From: Gilliamella sp. ESL0443
GTDB taxonomy: Bacteria > Pseudomonadota > Gammaproteobacteria > Enterobacterales > Orbaceae
Length of the DNA: 64,000 nt
Reading direction: 5' to 3'
NCBI RefSeq assembly: GCF_019469165.1
Contig: NZ_CP048263.1
Coordinates: 1,860,001-1,924,000, forward strand
The translations under genes and the position numbers were made by a program. This document shows, piece after piece, positions 27,391-37,235 of the stretch (the first letter of the stretch is position 1; each line of letters starts with the position of its first letter). Below the pieces are notes generated by a model. The model was not told the DNA's origin, searched no databases, and saw only the letters and a list, made by a program, of their open reading frames with translations.

Positions 27391-28418
27391 TTATATACTC
27401 CTTTGTTTGGATCAAATGCATCTCTAATTCCTTCACCAATAAAAATTAAAAGTGACAATAATATAGAAATAACTAAAAAAGAACTAATACCGAGCCAAGG
27501 TGCTTGTAAATTGTTTTTACCTTGTAGAAGTAATCGACCTAAGGATGGTGAATCAATGGGCAAACCAAAACCTAAAAAATCCAATGCAGTTAAAGTTGAA
27601 ATTGAACCACAAAGAATAAATGGTAAATATGTTAATGTCGCAACCATCGCGTTGGGCAACATATGTCGAAACATAATTTTACTATCACTCACTCCCATTA
27701 CTTTGGCAGCTCGAATATAATCAAAGTTACGAGTACGTAAAAACTCGGCTCGCACAATACCAACTAAAGCCATCCATCCAAATAATACTGTAATAGCTAA
27801 TAACCACCAAAAATTGAGTGGTAAGATACTTGCAAGTAGAATAATTACAAATAATTCTGGTAATCCACTCCAAATTTCAATGAATCGTTGTCCCAATAGG
27901 TCGACTTTTCCGCCATAATAACCTTGGATTGCACCGATTAGTACACCAATAATGGAAGTGAAGAAAGTTAAAAATACCGCAAAAAACATCGATATTCTAA
28001 ATCCGTATAAAATATTGGCTAATACATCAAATCCAGCATCAGTTGTGCCAAGCAAATGCGTTTTAGATGGTGGTGTTGGAAATGTGCTAGCTGTATCATG
28101 AATTACAGTATTATAGGTATATCGAAATGGAGGCCAAAATATCCAACCATCTGATTCAATCTTATTTTGTACTGCGGGATCTAAATAATTAGTTTGCGTT
28201 TGAAACTGCCCACCAAACTCTGTTTCCGGATAAAAATGAAATATTGGCGAATAATAGTTATTTTGATACTTTATGAATATGGGGCGATCATTAAATATAA
28301 AATCAGAAAATAGACTTATTATAAATAATATTAAAAATAGCCATAACGAATAATACCCACGTCGATTGCGTTTAAATCGTTGCCAACGTAGCTGATTAAT
28401 TGAATAATGCATAGTCAT
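27387..28418 (-). CDS. yejE: Peptide ABC transporter permease YejE
   Basis: A 343-aa inner-membrane permease of the OppC type. The N-terminal helix (LWLFLILFIISLFSDFIF) is followed by a periplasmic region and the permease core with LLGTTDAGFDVLANILYGFRIS and the cytoplasmic EAA loop EFLRTRNFDYIRAAKVMGVSDSKIMFRHMLPN-like sequence. It overlaps both yejB and yejF by one to four bases, a tightly coupled operon. Confidence 0.94.
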   Translation of the reverse strand: MTMHYSINQLRWQRFKRNRRGYYSLWLFLILFIISLFSDFIFNDRPIFIKYQNNYYSPIFHFYPETEFGGQFQTQTNYLDPAVQNKIESDGWIFWPPFRYTYNTVIHDTASTFPTPPSKTHLLGTTDAGFDVLANILYGFRISMFFAVFLTFFTSIIGVLIGAIQGYYGGKVDLLGQRFIEIWSGLPELFVIILLASILPLNFWWLLAITVLFGWMALVGIVRAEFLRTRNFDYIRAAKVMGVSDSKIMFRHMLPNAMVATLTYLPFILCGSISTLTALDFLGFGLPIDSPSLGRLLLQGKNNLQAPWLGISSFLVISILLSLLIFIGEGIRDAFDPNKGVYK

Positions 28419-29506
28419 CAGTTGCGAGCCTCAAAGTCAATACGTGGATCAATTAACATATAAGTTAAATCTGATAAAAGTTTAGTGAGTAGGCCAATTA
28501 ATGTAAATATATATAATGAGCCAAAAATAACAGGATAATCTCGTTGAATAATTGCCTCATACCCTAATAAACCTAATCCTTTAAGTGAAAATATCGCTTC
28601 AATAAGTACAGAGCTAGTAAATAAAATTCCGACAAATGAGGTTGGAAAACCCGATACGATAAGTAAGGTTGCATTGCGGAAAACATGTTTATACATAATT
28701 TGCCTTTCACTCAAACCTTTAGCTCTAGCAGTCACAACATATTGTTTGCGAATTTCATCTAAGAATGAGTTCTTAGTTAGCATAGTTAATGTTGCAAAAC
28801 CACTAACCACCATAGCAATAGTTGGTAAGCAAATATGCCAACAATAATCTTTGACTTTGCCCCAAAAATCTAATTGTTCAAAATTATTTGAGATTAATCC
28901 TCGAAGCGGGAAAATATCCCAATAACTCCCCCCAGCGAAAAGGACTATTAGCAACACGGCTAATAAAAAAGCGGGTATTGCATAACCAATAATGATTAAA
29001 GTACTTGTCCAAAAATCAAATATTGAACCATCTTTAACTGCTTTACGAATCCCTAATGGAATTGAGATTAAATAAATGATTAATGTACTCCATAACCCCA
29101 ATGAAATAGAAACAGGTAAACTTTTTGCAATTAAACTTAGCACTGATTCACTTTTGAAAAAGCTGTTACCAAAATCAAACTGAATAAATTGTTTCAATGT
29201 ATTAATGTAGCGTTCCCAGATCGGTTGATCAAAACCATATTGCTTTTCAATCATTGCCACAATTTCAGGATCAAGACCTCGCCCGCCCTGATAATTTGAT
29301 TGTTTTTTTTCTTCTTTTAATATTGTTGGGCTAGTTTCACTGCCTGGTAACAAGGTTTGTCCTGCTTCTGGTCCATTTTCAATCATAGACAATGCTTGAT
29401 CTACAGGACCGCCGGGTGCAATTTGTACGATAAAAAAGTTGATCGTCAAAATGATTAGTAATGTTGGAATAATTAGCAATAATCGACGGATAAAATAATT
29501 CAGCAT
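28418..29506 (-). CDS. yejB: Peptide ABC transporter permease YejB
   Basis: A 362-aa OppB-type permease. I place the start at 29506 ([18 protein letters not shown]), matching E. coli YejB MGAYLIRRLLLVIPTL, with GAGAA 8 nt upstream. An in-frame ATG 21 codons earlier would lie inside yejA and adds sequence with no family counterpart. [18 protein letters not shown] and the EAA loop [19 protein letters not shown] are visible. The start follows the yejA stop by one base. Confidence 0.93.
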   Translation of the reverse strand: MLNYFIRRLLLIIPTLLIILTINFFIVQIAPGGPVDQALSMIENGPEAGQTLLPGSETSPTILKEEKKQSNYQGGRGLDPEIVAMIEKQYGFDQPIWERYINTLKQFIQFDFGNSFFKSESVLSLIAKSLPVSISLGLWSTLIIYLISIPLGIRKAVKDGSIFDFWTSTLIIIGYAIPAFLLAVLLIVLFAGGSYWDIFPLRGLISNNFEQLDFWGKVKDYCWHICLPTIAMVVSGFATLTMLTKNSFLDEIRKQYVVTARAKGLSERQIMYKHVFRNATLLIVSGFPTSFVGILFTSSVLIEAIFSLKGLGLLGYEAIIQRDYPVIFGSLYIFTLIGLLTKLLSDLTYMLIDPRIDFEARN

Positions 29507-29507
29507 A

Positions 29508-31454
29508 TTAGTGTTCTCTATTCTTTGATAAGCTAGCTGCTTTATCTTCATCATACCACCAGCTATCAATTCCTATTGCATAAGTTGGTTGTTGGGTTGG
29601 CTGGCCAAATTTATTCCAATATGCATAAAAAGTTTTACTGTTATACCACATTGGAATCATCGGATATTCTTGCGTCAAAATTCGATCTAGTGCTCGTCCA
29701 AGTGGAACTAATTCCTCCTGGTTTCCAACATTTTTAATTATTTCATTAATAATTGAATCAATTGCCTGATTATGTAAGCCTGAGCCATTATATGTAGAGT
29801 TTAAATATTCGGTTCCCCAAAAAATCATTAAACTTGAAGATGGATAATCTATCGAACTATAATTACGTGGCATCATATCATAATCACGTTCACGCATTCT
29901 GCGATTGATCTGCGCGTAATCAAGTGAGATTATATTCATTTTAATACCTAAACGAGCTAAATTTTGCTGGAAAGGAATGGCATATTTGATGTCATCACCA
30001 AGATAAGTTAACAACTCAAATTCAAAAGGTTGTTGGGTTTTAGGATTAATTAATTTACCGTCTTTAATGATCCAACCTGCTTCTTCCAATAATTTAGCAG
30101 CTGTTAATAAGTTATTGCGATTAAAACCTTGCCCATCACTTTTAGGAATAGTAAAAGCTTCATCAAACGCTTGTTCAGGAATAATATTTTTATAAGGAGT
30201 TAACCATTTAAGCTCAAGTTCACTCGGTTTACCTTTGGCGGCATAAATAGTATTTTCAAAAAAGCTAGATGGTCTTTTATAACTATCATAATAAAATGCA
30301 TGATTTAACCATTCAAAATCAAAAGCTAAGGTAATCGCTTTTCGAACTTTTATATCTTTAAAAAAATCTTTCTGCAAATTAAACGCTAACCATTTAGTAT
30401 CTACTGCTGTTTCAACGATTTTTTCTTTTTTAATGATATCCTTTGAATCAAAGTATTTTCCTTGATATTGAGTAAACCAATTTTTCGGTTGCCCTTCACC
30501 TCGAAAATCATACTCCCCAGCTTTAAAAGCCTCTAAAGCAATACTGGTATCCATATAATAATCGATACGTTTTTCATCAAAATTATTTAGACCTCTATTA
30601 ACTGGTAAATCTTTTGCCCAATAATCAGGATTTCGCTTATAAACGACATACTGTCCCATTTTATAATCACTAATATAATAAGGTCCGCTACCAATCGGAG
30701 GAGTACTTACTGGCTCGGAAAAATTACGATCTTTCCAATAATGTTCAGGAATAACATGCATATTACCAACAAAGGATAGTAATTTTTCACGGTCGGCTTC
30801 AGGTAAGTCGACACGAACGCGATAATCGTCTATGGCTTTAACATTTATCCCTTTGTTGTAAACCCGATATTGCGAAACACCTTCAGTCATAAATTTTTGA
30901 AAAGTAAATTCCACATCATGTGCGGTTATTGGCTTACCATCTTGAAAAAGCGCATTAGCATTAATTTCTACCTCTGCCCAGCGATAACTATCTGAATAAG
31001 TGATTGAGGTGGCAATTAGTGGATAAAAACTCGAAATATCATCAGCTGTTGTGGTAAATAGAGAATCATATAAGGAGCCTGAATAATGTTCAGGTGCGCC
31101 ACGACTTGCGAAACGATTAAAATTATCAAAAGTACCTATTTCATACAATTTAATAATTCCACCTTTAGGAGCATTGGGATTGACATAGTTAAAATGTTCA
31201 AAATTTTCAGGGTATTTAGGTTCACCTAACAATGAAAATATAGTTTTGTGATAAATATGTTCATTAGGTTGAGAAGGCTCAACATTATCAATTGATTCTA
31301 TAGTCTCAGTTGAGGAATTAACCTCTTCTACCCTCTCGGTTTGCAACGTGAGATTTGAGTCTTCGGCATAAGCAGTCATTGAACAAAGGAATAATCCACT
31401 CAAACAGCTTGAGATGAATAACCTCTTAATAATTTTTTTTCTTTGACTAATCAT
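29508..31454 (-). CDS. yejA: Periplasmic peptide-binding protein YejA
   Basis: A 648-aa SBP family 5 protein that delivers peptides to YejBE. A signal peptide ([30 protein letters not shown]) precedes an acidic Ser/Glu-rich spacer of about 40 residues, then the binding domain: [47 protein letters not shown] and [13 protein letters not shown]. It is longer than E. coli YejA (604), largely through that spacer. First gene of yejABEF. Confidence 0.94.
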   Translation of the reverse strand: MISQRKKIIKRLFISSCLSGLFLCSMTAYAEDSNLTLQTERVEEVNSSTETIESIDNVEPSQPNEHIYHKTIFSLLGEPKYPENFEHFNYVNPNAPKGGIIKLYEIGTFDNFNRFASRGAPEHYSGSLYDSLFTTTADDISSFYPLIATSITYSDSYRWAEVEINANALFQDGKPITAHDVEFTFQKFMTEGVSQYRVYNKGINVKAIDDYRVRVDLPEADREKLLSFVGNMHVIPEHYWKDRNFSEPVSTPPIGSGPYYISDYKMGQYVVYKRNPDYWAKDLPVNRGLNNFDEKRIDYYMDTSIALEAFKAGEYDFRGEGQPKNWFTQYQGKYFDSKDIIKKEKIVETAVDTKWLAFNLQKDFFKDIKVRKAITLAFDFEWLNHAFYYDSYKRPSSFFENTIYAAKGKPSELELKWLTPYKNIIPEQAFDEAFTIPKSDGQGFNRNNLLTAAKLLEEAGWIIKDGKLINPKTQQPFEFELLTYLGDDIKYAIPFQQNLARLGIKMNIISLDYAQINRRMRERDYDMMPRNYSSIDYPSSSLMIFWGTEYLNSTYNGSGLHNQAIDSIINEIIKNVGNQEELVPLGRALDRILTQEYPMIPMWYNSKTFYAYWNKFGQPTQQPTYAIGIDSWWYDEDKAASLSKNREH

Positions 31455-31852
31455 CCTAATTTAGTTCCTGTTTTATCTTCAACCTATCAATATGAGATTT
31501 TACTTTAATTAAAATTTTAAATTATCTAAAGTACTTAAAATAATACATAGTAAGTTAGCTATTTTGCCAAACTTCAATCAAATGAGCAAAACCTAATTAA
31601 TAAACTTAATAGCTAATCTTAATTACCCCATTAATATTTATCGATATTTGTTTAAGATATATCCTCTTATCGTTAACCGAATATTTTTAGTAGGCAAATG
31701 TGATAGCCAATTAAAAAAAGTTGAGGAACGGGGTTTTTGAGTATAAAAATTTAGCAATTTAGCCAATATTCTTTTATTATTCTAATATTAATGGTGATAC
31801 TCAGCTTCACATTTCAAACAATTGGCTGATAAATATAGGGATATCCTTTTTA
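31455..31852. other. Divergent intergenic region yejA / cas3
   Basis: 398 bp of AT-rich DNA between divergent genes. For cas3 the best promoter guess is TTGAGG (31721-31726) with TATAAA (31742-31747), but the 15-nt spacing is short. I found no CRISPR-repeat-like element and no copy of the GCAGAAAATAA seed here. Nothing else is supported. Confidence 0.4.
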
Positions 31853-34558
31853 ATGTGCGAATTATTTTATCAATATTGGGGAAAGTGCCAACCAGTAGAA
31901 CAATCAAGTGATTATCATCTTTTACCTTACCACAATTTAGATGTCGCCGCTTGTGGATACCATATTGTCAAAAATAATTATTTTAATTCTACTGAATTAT
32001 TTGAGCAGATTGGTTTTTCTCCCAACGAAATAGAAAAAGCGGCTCTTTGGTTTGCTTATTTTTTAGCTTGGCATGATATTGGTAAATTTGCGAATGGATT
32101 CCAAGCTTTATTTAAACACAATCATCCGCAGCTTGTCAGCGTCGATCCATCTAAAAGCTATAGTTCCAGACATGATTCGCTTGGTTTTTGGTTATGGAGT
32201 AACTCACTTAAACACCAACCAAACATTAAGCTTGAACAAAATAGTGAAGATTTTGATGAATTATTTGACACATGGCTGCTTATTATGACGGGACATCATG
32301 GCAAGCCACCAGAACGAGAAGCTTATGGTAATTTATCATTTAATGAACAAGATAAACAAGCTGCCTTGGACTATATTATCGCACTGAATAAATTGTTTAT
32401 TGTCGATAACAATCTAGTACACTATGCTTGTCATTTTTTCGATAAGAACAGTCATAAAAAATTAAAACAAATCAGTTGGCTAATTGCGGGGTTAACTGTT
32501 ATCAGTGATTGGCTTGGATCGAATAAACAATTTTTTCCGTTTTGCTCAGAGCCCATGCCGCTTGAAAAATATTGGCTCAATCATGCAATTGTTAATGCAG
32601 AAAAAGCCATTGCTACTTTACCGATAGCCTCGCCAATCACTCCTTTTAGTGATATTAAAAATTTGTTTCCTTTCATTGAAAAACCAACACCACTACAGCA
32701 ACAAGCATTAACCTGCCAACTTTCTGATAATGGAGCAGAGCTTTTTATTATGGAGGATGTGACGGGGGCAGGTAAAACGGAAGCGTCAATGATTTTAGCA
32801 CATCGGCTTATGACAGCTAAAAAAGCACAGGGTATCTATATCGGCTTACCAACGCAAGCAACAGCTAATGCTATTTATCAGCGTACCGCTCAAGTATACG
32901 AACAATTATATCAAGCTGATAGCCATCCTTCGCTGGTACTGGCTCATGGCTCTAGCTATATGAATCCGCATTTTACTCAATCAATTTTAAATCAGGATGA
33001 TATTAGCCAGCAAAAATATCCCAAGGGTGAACAATCAGTGAGTGGAGAATGTAATGAATGGTTTGTTGATACTCGAAAAAAATCGTTATTAGCTGAAGTT
33101 GGAGTTGGCACGTTAGATCAAGCGTTAATGGCAATTATGCCTTTCAAACATCAATCGTTACGTTTATTAGGATTACGACATAAATTACTGATATTAGACG
33201 AAGTTCATGCTTATGACAGTTACATGGTAAAATTACTCGAAAACTTATTATATTACCATGCGTTACAAGGTGGCAGTGCTATTATTTTGACAGCAACATT
33301 ACCTTTTTTTCTGCGTCAGAAACTGCTCAATGCCTTTTATAAAGGCTTAAATGGCAATAAACAAGCTTTAGAATTAGAACAGTCATTACCTTTTCCACTC
33401 ATGACACAGCTTAATCATAACGGCTTAGTTGAACAAGCGATTGAAACCCGACCAGAAGTGAAACGCCAAGTAAATATCGAATGGATTAACAATATTGAAG
33501 CAGGTATAGACAAAATCAGCAAAGCTATACAACAAGGTAAAATTATTTGTTGGATCAAAAACAGTGTACAAGATGCAATTAGTCTATATCAACAAATTCA
33601 ACTCAACTTACAACTGGATCATACACAAATCCTACTTTTTCATAGCCGTTTTGCCTATTGTGACCGTTTGGACATTGAAGAAAAAACATTACAATGGGCA
33701 GGAAAAACATCCAATCATCAAATCCGTGCAGGAAAAGTCATTATAGCAACACAAGTGATCGAACAATCCTTGGATCTTGATTTTGACGAAATGATCAGCG
33801 ATATTGCCCCGATAGATTTATTGATACAACGAGCTGGACGTTTACAGCGACATGTTCGCGATAAACAGGGTAATATCAAGCCATATGATGAAAAAAATCA
33901 ATCGTTAGATGAACGCCATCCCCCTTCCCTAACCGTGCTTGCCCCAGATTGGCAAGCTGAACCTAACGAGAATTGGCTTGACGAACCAGCCTTTCGAAAT
34001 ACCAGTTATGTTTACGCTAATCCGGCTCATTTATGGTATACCCAAAAAATACTATCCGAGCAAGGTTGCATTAAAATGCCGGATGATGCAAGGCAATTAA
34101 TTGAATCCGTTTATGAACAAGATCTTGAACCACCAGCAGGATTACAAAAAGGTTATTATGGTGCTCAAGGAGCTAATTTAAGTAAATCATCAATCGCCAA
34201 TCAAAGCGTATTAAATTTGAATGCAGGTTATAAGCGTGATTCAACAAATGGATGGGATAACGAAGTCGAAGTAGCGACTCGTTTATCAGAAGATAGCGTT
34301 GATATCTATTTAGCTTATCAACAAAATGGAAAAATTATTCCTTACTGTGGTAATGCCGAATATGCCTGGGAGCAAAGTCGAATTTCGCTAAGACGTGCCA
34401 AATGGGAAAAAATCAAAAATCAGATCCCTCAACTTGATCAAACAAGTTTAGAAAAACTCCGACAACAAATACATAGACCGAACGCTATTATTGTTTTAAT
34501 TGATACAGAAAAAGAATCTTCTTTTTATTCTAAAGAATTGGGTTTTTATTTGAATTGA
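31853..34558 (+). CDS. cas3: CRISPR-associated helicase-nuclease Cas3 (type I-E)
   Basis: Cas3 is recruited to Cascade-bound DNA, unwinds it and degrades one strand. The N-terminal HD nuclease has AWHDIGKFANGFQALF (His74, Asp75, Lys78) and TGHHGKPP. The helicase has Walker A EDVTGAGKTEAS near residue 300, LPTQATANAIYQR, the DEVH box LILDEVHAYDS near 449, ILTATLP, and motif VI region VIEQSLDLDFD with LIQRAGRLQRH. At 901 aa it is a full HD-helicase fusion (E. coli 888). It is separated from the Cascade operon by about 8.8 kb and points the other way. Confidence 0.97.
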   Translation: MCELFYQYWGKCQPVEQSSDYHLLPYHNLDVAACGYHIVKNNYFNSTELFEQIGFSPNEIEKAALWFAYFLAWHDIGKFANGFQALFKHNHPQLVSVDPSKSYSSRHDSLGFWLWSNSLKHQPNIKLEQNSEDFDELFDTWLLIMTGHHGKPPEREAYGNLSFNEQDKQAALDYIIALNKLFIVDNNLVHYACHFFDKNSHKKLKQISWLIAGLTVISDWLGSNKQFFPFCSEPMPLEKYWLNHAIVNAEKAIATLPIASPITPFSDIKNLFPFIEKPTPLQQQALTCQLSDNGAELFIMEDVTGAGKTEASMILAHRLMTAKKAQGIYIGLPTQATANAIYQRTAQVYEQLYQADSHPSLVLAHGSSYMNPHFTQSILNQDDISQQKYPKGEQSVSGECNEWFVDTRKKSLLAEVGVGTLDQALMAIMPFKHQSLRLLGLRHKLLILDEVHAYDSYMVKLLENLLYYHALQGGSAIILTATLPFFLRQKLLNAFYKGLNGNKQALELEQSLPFPLMTQLNHNGLVEQAIETRPEVKRQVNIEWINNIEAGIDKISKAIQQGKIICWIKNSVQDAISLYQQIQLNLQLDHTQILLFHSRFAYCDRLDIEEKTLQWAGKTSNHQIRAGKVIIATQVIEQSLDLDFDEMISDIAPIDLLIQRAGRLQRHVRDKQGNIKPYDEKNQSLDERHPPSLTVLAPDWQAEPNENWLDEPAFRNTSYVYANPAHLWYTQKILSEQGCIKMPDDARQLIESVYEQDLEPPAGLQKGYYGAQGANLSKSSIANQSVLNLNAGYKRDSTNGWDNEVEVATRLSEDSVDIYLAYQQNGKIIPYCGNAEYAWEQSRISLRRAKWEKIKNQIPQLDQTSLEKLRQQIHRPNAIIVLIDTEKESSFYSKELGFYLN

Positions 34559-34659
34559 ATTAGTTTGATTTAATTTAAAAGTAAACACTTTTAAATTGGA
34601 ATGTATTGAATAAAATTTATCAAAAATTAAAAATTTAAATCAATTTGTTATAAAATTAA

Positions 34660-34808
34660 CTTATTTCTTTATACATAGAGATGAACCGCAATGGGGCTGG
34701 AAATTAAAGACTGTCTTTAGTGTTCTCTATATACATAGGGATAAACCGTGTAAACCGCAAGTCGCAGTCTGACCGAAGGGGGGGCCCTATATACATAGGG
34801 ATAAATAA
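34660..34808 (+). CRISPR. Small degenerate second type I-E-like array, 3 repeats and 2 spacers
   Basis: Three 29-bp units at 34660-34688, 34720-34748 and 34780-34808 recur with an exact 60-bp period (31-bp spacers). The middle unit matches the main array repeat (minus-strand sense) at 25 of 29 positions, with a CTCTAT/ATAGGG-type stem and ATAAACCG end. The first matches 19 and the last 21, having lost its 3' handle. It lies 101 bp after the cas3 stop in the same orientation. It looks like a decaying array, with AT-rich DNA before it that may be a leader relic. Confidence 0.75.
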
Positions 34809-34834
34809 AATAGCCACATATTAGTGACCGCAAA

Positions 34835-35071
34835 TTAAACACATTGATTGACCAAAGCCAAAATATTTTGGATTGCGGTTTTTGCCTGATGGCTGTTTTT
34901 CCAACATGATGATCCGGTTAATAAGGCACCTTTATTCAGTATTTCATCTAAAGAAGTATTACGCAACTTTTCAAATGAATCGAATCCCATCTGTTGTAAT
35001 CTTTCTATGATTTTATCGCCAACGTATTTTAGTTCTAAAAGGTGTTTCTTTTCTTGTTCTGAAAAAGCCAT
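34835..35071 (-). CDS. Cdd1-like helix-hairpin-helix protein
   Basis: A 78-aa protein with LKYVGDKIIERLQQMGFDSF near residues 14-33, a helix-hairpin-helix signature, and the CWKNSHQAKTAIQNILALV end typical of the 'pathogenicity locus' Cdd1 family (PF11731). HhH motifs usually bind DNA without sequence specificity. No established function. It heads a leftward group away from the small array. Confidence 0.7.
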   Translation of the reverse strand: MAFSEQEKKHLLELKYVGDKIIERLQQMGFDSFEKLRNTSLDEILNKGALLTGSSCWKNSHQAKTAIQNILALVNQCV

Positions 35072-35108
35072 ACAGTTCCTTATCTTTTTGGAAATAAATG
35101 CTATGATT

Positions 35109-35624
35109 TTACTGATTTGAATTTAATTTTTTCCATTTTCTAATTTTAGCTCTAAAGGATTTAAATGGTGCAACAGAATTAATGTGGATAAATCGTGCAA
35201 CAGTCCATGCTGAAGGAAAAGGTTTAGTCCAATTACGCGTGTCTTTTATAAAAAGTGTACTATCATCTAATGAGTTAATCCAATTATTCCAGATAACAAG
35301 TTTCTCATTAAATAATTTAATCAGTTCTTGTAATGAATAATCCTGATAAATCTTATAAAAGTGTTGATATAATGTGCCTAACTGATTCCATTTGTAGCCT
35401 TCTGCTGGTAATGTTGGGGTTTGTCCAGCAAGTTCAAGATCATCCCAAGACTTAACAAGATCCAACCATCCTAACTGATAAGCAATCATTTGACTTGGAG
35501 TTCGATCTACTCCATCTATTAACTTATCTTTATCTAGTTCGGATAATTCGCTGAATTCATCAATAAATAGCTTAGCAGTTTTATTTATCTCATCCAATAG
35601 ATGCTGTTTGTTTTCATAATTCAT
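35109..35624 (-). CDS. ClbS/DfsB family four-helix protein
   Basis: A 171-aa protein of the DUF1706 (ClbS/DfsB) family: LLDEINKTAKLFIDEF, RTPSQMIAYQLGWLDLVKSWD, PAEGYKWNQLGTLYQHFY and NWTKPFPSAWTVARFIHINSVAPF-type end. ClbS from colibactin producers opens the cyclopropane of colibactin and protects against self-damage; most relatives have unknown roles. No colibactin genes are near, so a protective or detoxifying role is only a guess. It begins one base after the chorismate-mutase-like gene's stop. Confidence 0.8.
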   Translation of the reverse strand: MNYENKQHLLDEINKTAKLFIDEFSELSELDKDKLIDGVDRTPSQMIAYQLGWLDLVKSWDDLELAGQTPTLPAEGYKWNQLGTLYQHFYKIYQDYSLQELIKLFNEKLVIWNNWINSLDDSTLFIKDTRNWTKPFPSAWTVARFIHINSVAPFKSFRAKIRKWKKLNSNQ

Positions 35625-35625
35625 C

Positions 35626-35943
35626 TTATTTATTTGCCTTATTAAAATGTTTCATTTCTTCATTGATAAAATATTTAACTAAGTTAGCATACAATTGTTT
35701 AATCACTTCACCATCAAGTCCCAACTCATTAGCCCAAAGCATACGTTGCTCTAACATACTGTTAAAACGAGCTTGAGCCTGCACATCAGTGACATTTTTT
35801 TTGAATTGACTTGCAGCTTTAACATACTCGAACCGAGCGGCTAATAATTGAATTACCAAATGATCTATTCTGTCGATTTCAGCTCGAATATCATTCATAT
35901 CACGACATTCATTAGCTAATATTTTTGAATGGTATTGAATCAT
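35626..35943 (-). CDS. AroQ-fold chorismate mutase / PchB-like isochorismate lyase
   Basis: A 105-aa single-domain AroQ protein. CRDMNDIRAEIDRIDHLVIQ-LLAARFEYVKAASQFK aligns closely with Pseudomonas PchB (DIREAIDRIDLDIVQALGRRMDYVKAASRFK), and MLEQRMLWANELGLD plus VKYFINEEMKHF continue the match. PchB cleaves isochorismate to salicylate and pyruvate and has weak chorismate mutase activity. Without isochorismate synthase or siderophore genes nearby, the physiological reaction is uncertain. It is the first gene of a three-gene leftward group. Confidence 0.8.
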   Translation of the reverse strand: MIQYHSKILANECRDMNDIRAEIDRIDHLVIQLLAARFEYVKAASQFKKNVTDVQAQARFNSMLEQRMLWANELGLDGEVIKQLYANLVKYFINEEMKHFNKANK

Positions 35944-36027
35944 ATAGAGTACTCAATAGTTAATAGTTTAGCTATCTTAGCACTAGATATATGTATCTGA
36001 AAGAATTTGATTTAAGAAATAGGGAAT

Positions 36028-36103
36028 TGGTGGAGCCAAGGGGGATCGAACCCCTGACCTCAACGCTGCCAGCGTTGCGCTCTCCCAGCTGAGCTATGGC
36101 CCC
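36028..36103 (-). tRNA. tRNA-Ala (GGC)
   Basis: A 76-nt cloverleaf including an encoded CCA. The acceptor stem pairs GGGGCCA with TGGCTCC and contains the G3:U70 wobble that identifies alanine tRNA. The anticodon stem CAACG/CGTTG encloses loop CTGGCAG with anticodon GGC. The T arm carries GGTTCGATCC. D-arm sequence AGCTCAGCTGGGAGAGC is canonical. Confidence 0.97.
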
Positions 36104-36125
36104 TAAATAGGTAAAACTGTGGCTA

Positions 36126-36154
36126 ATAATATGCAACTAGTTAAAAGGTGTCAA
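36126..36154 (-). promoter_or_regulatory. Promoter of tRNA-Ala
   Basis: Read leftward, a perfect TTGACA (36154-36149), 17 nt, then TATTAT (36131-36126), about 23 bp before the tRNA 5' end. This is the best sigma-70 match seen in the window. Confidence 0.85.
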
Positions 36155-36193
36155 ATAGTTTGGTATTATTCGCTTAAAAAACAGTCTAATAAT

Positions 36194-36216
36194 GCTCTGT
36201 CAAACTATGACAGAGC
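36194..36216 (-). terminator. Hairpin after secF
   Basis: GCTCTGTCA (36194-36202) pairs perfectly with TGACAGAGC (36208-36216) around AACTA, 9 bp after the secF stop. The U-rich part on the minus strand is about 10 nt further on, so efficiency is uncertain. Confidence 0.65.
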
Positions 36217-36224
36217 TTAGGTAG

Positions 36225-37226
36225 TTAACGAATAATTGCGTTTTGATCTGCACCTTCAACTTCAACTTTTGGTGGCATAAAGTGCTCACGTTTAACACCC
36301 AACTTAAGTGACATATATGCAGCCACATAGATTGATGATATCGTGCCTAACACAATCCCTACGCCTAATGTTTCAGAAAAACCTTTTAACATTGAACCGC
36401 CAAATATATACAAAATAATAACAACAGCTAAGGTTGTACCTGATGTCATTAAGGTTCGATGTAATGTTTGAGTTAATGAGATGTTGATCACATCGTATGG
36501 CGACGCACGTCGAATTTTTCTAAAATTCTCACGAATTCGGTCAAATACAACGATGGTATCATTAAGCGAATAACCAATGATAGATAACATCGCTGCGATA
36601 ATAGTCAAATCTAACTCTCGATTAAATAACGATAAATATCCTGCGGTTATTACAACGTCATGCGCTAATGCGACAACAGCACCTGTACCAAATCGCCATT
36701 CAAATCGAAACGCAATGTAGATTAAAATACAGATTAAAGCAGCACAAATCGCTAATATTCCATCTTGAGCTAATTCAGTACCAACTGTTGGGCCAACGAA
36801 TTCAATTCGTTTAATTTCAGCATTACTATCAATATTTTTATGCACTAAATTTGAAATTTTCATACCTAATGCATTATCAATCGTTGATGATACACTACCT
36901 TCACTTTGGTTGGCAGTTGGTAGTCGAATAATGATATCTTTACTGCTACCATAATATTGAACGATTGGTTCATGATAGCCCTCATCACGTAAACTGTTAC
37001 GTAGGTCATCAAGGTTTATAGCTTTAGTAACGGTTAACTCAACAGTTGTCCCACCAGTAAAATCTTGTCCAAGATTAAATCCTTTAACAAAAATTATTAC
37101 AAATGACGCCACAACTAATATCATTGAGATGGCAAAAGCAATAAAACCAAATTTTAAAAAGTCGAGGACTCTGCGGCCATGATTTAGATCTCTAACATCA
37201 TGATTTTCTTTTTTATCAACAATCAC
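36225..37226 (-). CDS. secF: Protein translocase subunit SecF
   Basis: SecF and SecD form an inner-membrane complex that uses the proton gradient to pull proteins through SecYEG. The sequence has GFNLGQDFTGGTTVELTV near residue 50, VGPTVGTELAQDGILA, and transmembrane helices with YSLNDTIVVFDRIRENFRK and MTSGTTLAVVIILYIFGG. At 333 aa it is near E. coli SecF (323). It follows secD by 9 bp and ends yajC-secD-secF. Confidence 0.96.
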   Translation of the reverse strand: MIVDKKENHDVRDLNHGRRVLDFLKFGFIAFAISMILVVASFVIIFVKGFNLGQDFTGGTTVELTVTKAINLDDLRNSLRDEGYHEPIVQYYGSSKDIIIRLPTANQSEGSVSSTIDNALGMKISNLVHKNIDSNAEIKRIEFVGPTVGTELAQDGILAICAALICILIYIAFRFEWRFGTGAVVALAHDVVITAGYLSLFNRELDLTIIAAMLSIIGYSLNDTIVVFDRIRENFRKIRRASPYDVINISLTQTLHRTLMTSGTTLAVVIILYIFGGSMLKGFSETLGVGIVLGTISSIYVAAYMSLKLGVKREHFMPPKVEVEGADQNAIIR

Positions 37227-37235
37227 AATAAACCT

